DNA of 64,000 nucleotides. It comes from JAIXWP01 sp964428835 (GTDB lineage: Bacteria > Bacteroidota > Bacteroidia > Flavobacteriales_D > Sanyastnellaceae). The stretch spans positions 52,113-116,112 of the forward strand of contig CAYRZQ010000004.1 in assembly GCA_964428835.1 (NCBI GenBank). Direction: 5' to 3'. Under the pieces are notes generated by a model that was not told the DNA's origin, ran no database searches, and worked only from the letters and a program-made list of their open reading frames with translations. The translations under genes were made by a program, and so were the position numbers. Within the stretch, counting starts at the first letter, position 1; the number at the start of each line of letters is the position of its first letter. This document shows, one piece after another, positions 1 through 9,400 of the stretch.

Positions 1-300
1 GAGCACATTTACAACGACAGAGGTCAATTGGTTGCTCGCGTTTGTCCAATTGAGATTAGAAATTTTTGGACGAAGGAGGAGTATTATTATGATTCTAATG
101 GCCGAATGGCCAAGTGTATTCGATTTAGAAATGAAGATGGCGCTTATCAATCCCAGGAAATAGAAGAATACTCTTCTACCATTCACTCTGGTGAAAACAC
201 GCCAACATATATCCACGATCACCGTGGATTGCTGATTAATCAGCAACTCCACGGATCTAATGGAAAATCAAAAAGCTATTTATTTTTTGAATACCGATAG
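1..300 (+). CDS. C-terminal end of a YD-repeat-like protein (partial)
   Basis: The reading frame is open from the first base of the window to a TAG at 298-300, so this is the last 99 residues of a gene that begins upstream. The visible part has short repeats of the form YNDRGQLV, YYDSNGRMAK and YIHDHRGLL, which resemble the YxxxGxL pattern of YD/RHS-type beta-strand repeats. These are known from surface or exported proteins, but the fragment is too short to assign a family. The internal ATG at 28 is probably not the start, because the repeat pattern continues upstream of it. The gene ends five bases from the convergent ettA stop codon. Confidence 0.6.
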   Translation, partial: EHIYNDRGQLVARVCPIEIRNFWTKEEYYYDSNGRMAKCIRFRNEDGAYQSQEIEEYSSTIHSGENTPTYIHDHRGLLINQQLHGSNGKSKSYLFFEYR

Positions 301-312
301 TTCGGCTATCGA
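294..312. terminator. Hairpin containing two convergent stop codons
   Basis: CGATAG, loop TTCGG, CTATCG forms a 6-bp perfect stem. The stop codon of the upstream plus-strand gene lies in the left arm and the stop codon of ettA lies in the right arm. There is an A/T-rich run on the left, which would give U residues for minus-strand transcripts. It is a weak candidate for a bidirectional terminator. Confidence 0.4.
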
Positions 313-1991
313 ACAAGTTTCTTATACTTTATTCTATGAGGATTGACGTCACCAAGACGTTTGACTTTGTTCTCCTCATATTCACTAAATGTACCTTCGA
401 AGAAATAAACTTGGGAATCTCCCTCAAATGCAAGGATGTGGGTACATATTCTATCTAGGAACCATCTATCGTGAGAAATCACAACAGCGCATCCGGCAAA
501 ACTTTCAATACCTTCTTCCAAAGCGCGAAGCGTGTTCACGTCAATGTCATTGGTAGGCTCGTCGAGGAGCAGCACATTGGCTTCTGTTTTTAAAGTCATG
601 GCAAGGTGTAAACGATTGCGTTCACCACCTGATAGCACGCCTACTTTCTTTTGTTGATCGGCACCTGCGAAGTTGAATTTTGAGCAGTAAGCACGAGAGT
701 TGATGGATTGCCCTCCAATTTCAATGACTTCGTTTCCACCTGAAATTACCTCGTAAACGGTTTTGTTGGCATCTACATCTTTGTGACGTTGATCGACATA
801 ACCGATCACCACCGTTTCTCCAATTTTAATTGAGCCAGCGTCAGGAGTTTCCTCATTCATAATCATTCGGAATAAAGTGGTTTTACCGGCGCCGTTTGGT
901 CCAATTACACCGACGATTCCCGCTGGTGGTAATTTGAAATTCAAATTTTCAATTAAAATTCTATCTTCAAATCCCTTTGTAACATTAGTAAATTCGATGA
1001 CTTCACTTCCGAGGCGTGGTCCGTTAGGAATTGGAATTTCGAGCTTAGCTTCTTTTTCTCGCTCTCCTTCTGCCATCATGCGATCATAATTTTGGAGACG
1101 GGCCTTGTTTTTCGCGTGTCTTCCCTTTGGATTCATTCTCACCCACTCCAGCTCGCGCTCAAGAATTTTTCTTCTCTTCGATTCTTGCTTCTCTTCTTGG
1201 GCAAGTCTCTTTGACTTTTGGTCAAGCCATGAAGAATAATTGCCCTGGTAAGGAATACCTTCTCCCCTATCAAGCTCGAGAATCCAACCCGCTACGTTGT
1301 CGAGGAAGTAACGGTCGTGGGTTACGGCCAATACAGTACCTTGATATTGTTGCAGGTGTTGCTCCAACCACAACACGCTTTCAGCATCCAAGTGGTTGGT
1401 AGGTTCGTCGAGCAAAAGCACGTCAGGTTGCTGTAGCAAGAGTCTGCAGAGGGCTACACGTCTTCTCTCACCACCTGAGAGCATTTGAATTTTAGAGTCT
1501 TCCGGTGGACAGCGAAGAGCATCCATCGCAATATTAAGTTTGGTATCAAGATCCCAACCACCGAGGCTTTCAATGCGATCTTGCACTTCCGCTTGTCGGT
1601 CCATGAGCTTTTGCATTTTCTCCGGATCGTTGAGAATTTCTTCATCCATGAATGAAGCATTGATTTCTTCATACTCCTTAAGAGCATCTGTGATGGGCTT
1701 AACACCTTCCTCAACGATTTCGCGCACAGTCTTGTTGTCGTCCAATTGAGGCTCTTGTGGGAGATAACCTACGCTATAACCTGGGCTCCATACCACGTCA
1801 CCTTGAAATGACTGGTCGAGACCAGCTATAATTTTCATAACGGTGGATTTACCAGCACCGTTCATACCGAGAATACCAATCTTAGCACCGTAGTAGAAAC
1901 TGAGATAGATATCCTTGATTATATGTTTGCCTTGTGGAGTGTACTTATTTACACCCACCATCGAAAAGATAATCTTCTTATCGTCTGACAT
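306..1991 (-). CDS. ettA: Energy-dependent translational throttle protein EttA (ABC-F ATPase)
   Basis: This is a cytoplasmic ABC-F ATPase of 561 residues, close to the usual EttA length of about 555-560. It has two ABC cassettes and no membrane segments. The first cassette has the P-loop GMNGAGKST at residues 42-50, the signature LSGGERRR near 170 and LLLDEPTNHLD. The second has GPNGAGKTT near 363, LSGGERNR and LLLDEPTNDID. Between them lies the charged linker typical of ABC-F factors. In E. coli EttA binds the ribosomal E site and gates the first peptide bond in response to the ATP/ADP ratio; that role is inferred here from family membership. The ATG at 1991 gives a normal N-terminus. The gene stands alone, with a 43-bp gap to the metallophosphoesterase gene upstream on the same strand. 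Confidence 0.95.
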   Translation of the reverse strand: MSDDKKIIFSMVGVNKYTPQGKHIIKDIYLSFYYGAKIGILGMNGAGKSTVMKIIAGLDQSFQGDVVWSPGYSVGYLPQEPQLDDNKTVREIVEEGVKPITDALKEYEEINASFMDEEILNDPEKMQKLMDRQAEVQDRIESLGGWDLDTKLNIAMDALRCPPEDSKIQMLSGGERRRVALCRLLLQQPDVLLLDEPTNHLDAESVLWLEQHLQQYQGTVLAVTHDRYFLDNVAGWILELDRGEGIPYQGNYSSWLDQKSKRLAQEEKQESKRRKILERELEWVRMNPKGRHAKNKARLQNYDRMMAEGEREKEAKLEIPIPNGPRLGSEVIEFTNVTKGFEDRILIENLNFKLPPAGIVGVIGPNGAGKTTLFRMIMNEETPDAGSIKIGETVVIGYVDQRHKDVDANKTVYEVISGGNEVIEIGGQSINSRAYCSKFNFAGADQQKKVGVLSGGERNRLHLAMTLKTEANVLLLDEPTNDIDVNTLRALEEGIESFAGCAVVISHDRWFLDRICTHILAFEGDSQVYFFEGTFSEYEENKVKRLGDVNPHRIKYKKLVR

Positions 1992-2034
1992 GTAATTGGA
2001 TTTTGGGCTGCGAAGATAAAAATATCAAAGCATC

Positions 2035-3312
2035 CTATGCAGAATAGATATCAATACAAGTGATTTCTGGCGGCATTCCTACGCGACCAGGAAATCCTAA
2101 AAAGCCAAAGCCTCTATTTATATACAAATATTGATTGCCCTCCGAATACAATCCTCCCCAGCGTTTGTAGCGTAAACTTGCGGGTGATAGCTTAATCCCG
2201 ATGCGCGGTAACTCAACTCCAAACTGCATACCGTGGGTATGTCCAGATAATGTCAAGTCTACTTTCGCCTTGCCTAGTACTTGTTCTTCCCAATGAGTTG
2301 GATCATGAGAAAGTAGAATTTTAAACTCCTCTTCCTTTGTACCCTCTAATGTTTTCGAAAAATCACCATACTGTTGAAAGCCTTTTCCCCAATTTTCCAT
2401 ACCCAACAGTCGAATAGTCTCACCATCTTTTTCTAACAAGACATTTTGGTTTCGGAGCAAAGTGAAGCCCATTTCGTTATGAATTTCGACCAGTCGATTA
2501 AAACTTTCTTTTTTCTTGTCAATGTCACTTGGATTGTTCCTATCGAAGCCATAATCTCCATAATCATGATTACCAAGAATAGAGAATTTCCCTTTTTTTG
2601 CGTTCAATGATTTAAAGTGTTCTATCCAAGGCTCCGCTTCAAAAGCATAATTATTAACCATATCCCCTGTAAATACTATATAATCGGGGTTAAGATTGTT
2701 AATCATTTCAATGGCCTCGCGAACTTCTTCATAGCTGTCATCCAGGAAACTTCCTAAGTGTGCGTCGCTGATTTGTACAATACGGGTTCCATCAAAAGCT
2801 TTCGGAAGATTAGGGAAATTGATTTTTTCACTTAAAATTCTGAATGCATATTTTCCTCTTGTTACGCCATATGCAATAGCGCCCATCATTAATACACCAG
2901 CAGCAAGTCCCAACTGATTGAAGAACTGAAGCCTGTTCATTTTTTGATGGGGTTCGGAACTTATTTGAGATTTCACTTTTTCTGCTGTCCACTGCCCTAT
3001 CCAACCAAGGTCATTTAGCAAATGAAAGACTACAAAAATGAGTTTTGGAATAACAAAAATGAACGTTAAAGCCTGAACAAAACTGAAAAAAGCATAGGAT
3101 TTTGTTTCCTGCAGCTGCTGAAATCTTGCAATCATTACTATGTAAAGAATCACAGTGATGATACTTGGAATCCACCAAGCCCAGCGCCATATTTTTTTCC
3201 AAGGAAGCTCCAAATTGGCCGTAAGCTGGCGAATACCTGCATATCCGTATAAATCAATGATGAACATGATAAGGGAAATGCTGCCCAGAAATATTAAAAA
3301 TCGTGATGACAT
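2035..3312 (-). CDS. Membrane-anchored metallophosphoesterase
   Basis: The protein has 425 residues. The first 150 hold about four hydrophobic segments, followed by a calcineurin-like phosphoesterase domain from about residue 175. Metal-binding motifs appear in order: ISDAHLG (D-x-H), FTGDMVNN (GD), GNHDYGDYG (GNHD), LLSHDPTHW and LSGHTHGMQFG (GHTH). This is the arrangement of the YkuE/YaeI group, whose members act on phosphoesters at the membrane; the substrate here is unknown. It lies upstream of ettA on the same strand. A good promoter abuts the start codon, so the mRNA leader would be only a few bases long. Confidence 0.88.
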   Translation of the reverse strand: MSSRFLIFLGSISLIMFIIDLYGYAGIRQLTANLELPWKKIWRWAWWIPSIITVILYIVMIARFQQLQETKSYAFFSFVQALTFIFVIPKLIFVVFHLLNDLGWIGQWTAEKVKSQISSEPHQKMNRLQFFNQLGLAAGVLMMGAIAYGVTRGKYAFRILSEKINFPNLPKAFDGTRIVQISDAHLGSFLDDSYEEVREAIEMINNLNPDYIVFTGDMVNNYAFEAEPWIEHFKSLNAKKGKFSILGNHDYGDYGFDRNNPSDIDKKKESFNRLVEIHNEMGFTLLRNQNVLLEKDGETIRLLGMENWGKGFQQYGDFSKTLEGTKEEEFKILLSHDPTHWEEQVLGKAKVDLTLSGHTHGMQFGVELPRIGIKLSPASLRYKRWGGLYSEGNQYLYINRGFGFLGFPGRVGMPPEITCIDIYSA

Positions 3313-3319
3313 ATAATAG

Positions 3320-3349
3320 CAAAAGTAAATTCTCTTGACCCAAGTGCAA
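3320..3349 (-). promoter_or_regulatory. Bacteroidota-type promoter for the metallophosphoesterase gene
   Basis: Read on the minus strand, TACTTTTG (3327-3320) matches the -7 consensus TAnnTTTG. A TTG (3349-3347) stands 19 bp upstream, which fits the known spacing. The -7 box ends seven bases before the ATG at 3312, so transcription would start almost at the start codon. Confidence 0.6.
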
Positions 3350-3420
3350 TTGAAATTTGGGACAATCGGTAGTATTTAATGTTGAATTAACCCACCAAAG
3401 GCATGAAGTGTTCAAAAAGC

Positions 3421-3454
3421 AAAAACCCTCCCCGGCATTGCCGGGGAGGGTTTT
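3421..3454. terminator. Strong rho-independent terminator of the giant adhesin gene
   Basis: CCCTCCCCGGC, loop ATT, GCCGGGGAGGG forms an 11-bp perfect GC-rich stem. It is flanked by five A on the left and four T on the right, so it can act in both directions. It lies just after the stop codon of the minus-strand giant gene. Confidence 0.9.
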
Positions 3455-3482
3455 CAATATTCGAAAGATATCTTTCTTCGGT

Positions 3483-6400
3483 TTATTTGTTGATGATCAA
3501 ACGACCCATTTCAACCTTTCCACCGTTTGTGAGGCGATACATGTAAACACCAGTTGCCATGTTTGAAGTCTCATAAGATGTCTTGTATTCTGTACCTTCT
3601 ACCACTTCAGAAGCGTAGATCATACCAACACGAGCACCTGCAAGATCAAAGATTTCAATTGTAGCCTTACCGTTTTCAGAAGCTGTGAACACGAAGTTAG
3701 TCATGTCTGTAGCTGGGTTAGGGAATACTACAACTGCTGTAGCAACTTCGAGTGCAGCTGTTTCTTCAGATGGTGCCACTGGAGCGATTGGATCATCATT
3801 GAAAGTGCTACCAGCAAATGTGATAGTCTGACAGTGAGATACTTCGTTACCTGAGCAGTCAAATGCAGTCCAACAACGTACAATTGAGTAGTCTGGGCAG
3901 CAATCCAATTCGAAAGCAAAGTCACCAGCACCAGTTACTGTAGAGATTGAAGTTTGGTTTGGCAATACGAAAGTACCGCTGTATGTAAACCAACCACCGA
4001 ATCCATTGTCAGCAGCATTGTAGTTGTTAGCACCATTACCCAATTGGAATCCGAAGTAGTTGTTTGAAGGAGCGTGATTCAAGTTCAAAGAAGAACCTGC
4101 ATAATCACCCCATCCTACCAATTCAGCACCTTCACCGTTTTGCAACAAGAAGTAGAACCAGTCTTGATAGTTAGCATCAACACCACCGCAATCAGCTTTG
4201 AAGCTAGTTGGGAAAGATTGTGATGACCACTCAGCCCAATCCTTCTTACCTGTGAAGGTTACGTTTACGTTGAAACCAGCGTTAGCATTGTATGCGTTCT
4301 GAAGAACAGCAGTCACAACAACACTTCCGTTAGGATATTCTACGAAATCACCACTTTGAACCACATAGAAGCGGTGTGCAGAAGGCATATTGAAGAGTGC
4401 CATTGCCCAAGCTGTTGGGTAGTTACATGGATTGCCGGCTGGCAATGCAGGAGTCAACAAGTTGCAATCAGCGATAGAACCTTCTGCTGGCATATCACCA
4501 ACATAAGTTTCAGTGTAGATTACTTCAATGTTTTCAGTGCAATTGTCAGTAGCTTCTACAACTGGAGCAGCAGGAATTGCATCTTCACAAGCCAACACGA
4601 TGTTAGCAGGCTCCATAGACAATACTGGAGCTTCTTCGTCAGCAACAGTGATTGTGTATGAAGTGGTAGCAATATTGCCACACTCATCTTCTGCAACATA
4701 AGAAACCAAAATAACTTGGTTACCGCATTCGTCAGAAGACTGAACAGTAGAAGTTCTATCTACAGTAGCTTCACCACACTCATCACCAGCAGTCAATTCT
4801 ACTAGAGCTGGGATTTCAGAAGCACAAGCAACAGTTACGTTTTCAACAGAACCATTGAAGAATGGCGCAACGTTATCATAAACGAAAGCAGTGCGAGAAA
4901 TAGTGCTAATGTTACCACAAGCATCTTCAGCAGACCAAGTGCGAGTTACAGTGTAGCCGCATAGATCAATTTCTTCGTTGTATGAATTTTCACTGATTAC
5001 ATCTTCAAATGTTACAGTTGGAGTCGAACACAAATCAGTAGCTTCAGCCATATCAAATCCGTTGTAAGATCCGCAGTATATCAAGAAGTCATCTGGAACT
5101 GATGTGAATTCTGGAGCCACTTCGTCAATTACAGTGATGGTTTGTGTGTGAGTTGCCTCATTACCACAATCATCAGTTGCTACCCAAGTGCGCACAAGTG
5201 TGTAAGTACCTGCACAGTCACCAGCGATAGTTTCTTCAGAGTATGAAGGAGCGATATCACCAGCGCAAACATCAGAAGCAGCAGCATCTTCAAGTTGGAT
5301 CATACCTCCACACTGAGCTGTAAAGCTTTCAGGAGCATAAGTGAAGAATGGATTAGTGTTGTCCTCAATTCTGATTACCTGATCTACAGTCAACTCGTTT
5401 CCGCAGTTGTCAGTAGCAGTCCAAGAGCGAGTGATAACTTCTACGCAACCGTCCATAGAGGTGCTGCTAGCGAAATCAACATCCAATTCTTCGTCACAGT
5501 TGTCTGTAAACATTGGCTCAAATCCTGGGATTGGATCACCACACTCAACAGTGAGGTCAGCCGGTTCTTCTTCGATTTCAGGATTTACAGAATCAACCAA
5601 AGTAATGATTTGTTGGAAAGTAGAAGTGTTACCGCACTCATCAGATACTACATAGTTTCTAATGATACGACCTTGACATCCACCTGATACCATATCATCT
5701 GAGTAATCAAATGAAATACTGTTACAAACATCCGTAGCTTCGATGAATACTCCATCGTAATCGTCACATGGACGCTCGATTTCTACAGAACCAGTAATAG
5801 CTGGTGCAGTAGTATCTTCTTTAGTGAAGAACTGATAGAATGATTCAGAAACATTACCACAAGCATCGGTGGCAGTATAAATCAATGCACCGTATGAGTA
5901 GCATGAATTGTCAACAAAGAGGGTTTCTGCAACAGCAACTTCTACGAGGCTGCAGTTGTCTGAAACTGGAGGCTGAATACCAACAACTTCTTCATCACAT
6001 TCAAATGAAAGTTCATAAACTGCATTTTCAAGATCAAACTCAGGAGCAGTAGTATCTGCTACATTGATTTCTTGAACAGCTACTTCAGTATTTCCACAAT
6101 TGTCAGTAGCAGTGAAAGTACGAGTGATTACATAGTTGCTTGGGCAGTCGCCGAAGATTGTATCTACAACAACTGTAACAGTTGGAACAGAGCACAAATC
6201 GTCTGCAATTGCATTCTCATAAACTAGCTCATCATCACACTCTGCGCTGTAGCTTTCTGGAATGCTTGTGAAGAATGGATCTTGAGTATCAACTACAGTG
6301 ATGATTTGATCAACAGTTGTAGTGTTACCGCAATTGTCTTCAGCCACCCATTGAGCTACGTAGTATCCAGTGCATCCTTGTGCGAAGTATTCTAGGCTGT

Positions 6401-9400
6401 AGTCAACCTCAACCTCATCATCACAGTTGTCGTCGAAGCTTACTTGAGCTACAGCCCAATCATTATTTCCACACTCCACTTCAAAATCAACAGGCTCTTC
6501 AACAACTTCAGGAGCAACTTCGTCAACTAAAGTTATAATCTGCTGCGCAGTTGCTGTGTTTCCACAAGCATCAGTAGCAGTGTATGAGCGAATGATACGA
6601 CCTTGACAACCACCTGAAACGATTTCATCAGTAGAAGTGATTGTTACATCTGAACATGCATCAGTGGCAGTAACAAATGTACCTTCGTAATCATCGCAAG
6701 GACGCTCGATTGAAATCGCATACTCATCAAACATTGGTGAGGTAGTGTCACGAGTGATGATGAATTGGTTGAAAATGGATTCGTTTCCACAAGCATCAGA
6801 TACAGTATACTGACGGAGGATACAATCAGTAATAGGACACTCAAGTGCAGCTTCTTCAACATTGATGTTAGAGATAGATACTACACCAGTTCCCAAAATG
6901 TTATCAATTGCGTTGATACCAACTGCAAAGATGCTACCCGCAGGAACTAGAACAGTTGTGCTTCCAGATTGATTAGCACCACTGTTTTGGCTCAATTGTG
7001 TAAACACACCATTAATCCAATATCCGAAAGGATCGAATGAAGCTCCGTCTACATCGTTTGATTGGTAGTTCCAGTTGAATGAAATATTCACTTGCTTCGC
7101 TGTTACAGCAGCAGCCGTGAAGATATTTGACATTTGATTACCATTAGAACCAATCACTTCAATGTTGGAAGGAAGTTCGCTGAAGTCAACTGTACCATTT
7201 CCGCCATTGTTGATTTCAAACCATGGAGAAATTGTGTTGTAATCAGCAAAAGTCATTGTGATTTCACCCTCGCAATTATCTGTAGCGGTAGGATCGATTA
7301 CAGGAATATCATCACCACATTCAACAATTACCTCCACTTGACCTTCTACTGAAGGAGCTTGAGTATCTTGAACGTTGATGTTTTGAGTTCCCAAAACTTC
7401 ATTACCACAATTGTCAAAACCTCTGAAGTGACGAGCGATAGTATAAGTGTTTGCACACTCACCAGGGATGATTTCAGTAGTGTATACTACTTCTACGTTG
7501 TCATCACAAAGATCGCCAGCCTCAGCCATAACCACAGCTGGGATTTCTTGATCACACTCAATTGTTTGATCATCAGGGAATGAAGTCCAGAAAGGATTAG
7601 TAGTATCGATAATAGTAATGGTTGCTGAAACGCTTGTTTCATTGAAACAGTGGTCAACAGCAGTCCAAGTGTAAGTTATAATTGTTTCACAACCATTGAA
7701 GGACGTATTGATATCTTCAGAAACTTCCAATTCCAAATCGCAATTATCAGAGAATGTAGCATCACCCATTTCGTAGGGCTGACCACATTCTACTTCAAAG
7801 CTCTCAGGAGTGAAAGTAACCAATGGATCTACGTTGTCGATCAAAGTAATTACTTGTACAGTTGACGTAGTGTTATCACAATCGTCAGTTGCTGTATAAG
7901 TACGAATTACACGACCGGCACAAGCACCGCTTACCATCTCGTCTTCGAAAGTGATAGTTACTTCCGAACAAGCATCAGTAGCAGTTACATAAATTCCTTC
8001 ATAGTCGTCACATGGGCGCTCGATTTCAAGAGCATACTCATCAAATGCTGGAGCAGTAATGTCACGAGTAACGATAAACTGATTGAAGATAGTTTCGTTA
8101 CCGCAAGCATCAGCTACAGTGTACTGACGAAGAACGCAATCAGTGATTGGACATTCAACAGCAACTGCTTCAACAGCTACGTTAGAAAGAGTAACAGAGC
8201 CTGCACCCAAGATATTGTCAACAGCATTGATACCAACAGCAAAGATGCTACCAGCAGGAACCAATACAGAAGTACTTCCTGACTGATTGATACCACCATT
8301 GTTTTGGCTCAATTGTGTGAACACACCATTGATCCAGTATCCAAAAGGATCGAAGGCAGCACCATCTACGTCGCTTGACTGATAGTTCCAGTTGAAAGAA
8401 ATATTTACTTGCTTGGCAACAACAGCTGCAGCAGTGTAGATATTCGACATCTGGCTACCATTAGAACCGATCACTGTTATATTGGATGGAAGACCGCTCA
8501 AATCTACAACTCCGTTGCCGCCATTGCGGATTTCAAACCAAGGAGAAATAGTGCTATAATCTACAAAAGACATAGTGATTTCACCTTCGCAGTTGTCTGT
8601 AGCAGTTGGATCGATTACCGGAACATCATCACCGCATTCAACGATGATTTCTTCTTGTCCTTCAACTACTGGAGCAGTAGTATCTTGAACGTTGATTAAT
8701 ACCATTAATGAAGAAGTGTTTCCACACTCATCAACAGCAGTGAAAGTACGCTCAATAACGTAATTATTGATACAGTCGCCATCAACGCGAACATCGTTGT
8801 GAGTGTAAGTAGCTTCACCACAGTTATCAGATACACCGATAACAGCCGCAGGAAGTTCGTCATCACAAGAGATTGTTACTGAAGGGTTGTAATCTTCGAA
8901 AGTTGGGGCAGTAGTATCAACGATGTGAACTAACTGAGTAGCAGTGCTAACATTTTCACAATAGTCTGTAGCCACCCAAGTACGAATAACATCATAAGAC
9001 TGTGGACAGTTGTCGTCAGTCAACACGATTTGTTCAGAATACTCGATAGTTACGTCACCTTCGCAGTTGTCTGTTCCAAATACTTCACCAGCGCCGAAAA
9101 TGCTATTTTCACCTGGCTCAACATCAGAACATTCAACAGTTGTTTCTTCGCCAACACCGTTAATAACTGGAGCTGTGAAGTCAACGATAGTGATATACTG
9201 TTCAGCTGTTGCAGTGTTTCCACACTCATCGGTTGCAGTATAAATTCTGTGCAATACGCCAAGACATCCACCAGAATTTAACTGCTCAAAAGTGATAACA
9301 ACAGTAGCTTCGCCACAGTTATCAGAAGCAGTCAAAATCGCAGGAAGATCTTCACAGTTTACAGAAGTATAAAACTCATACTCATCAAATTCAGGAGCAG

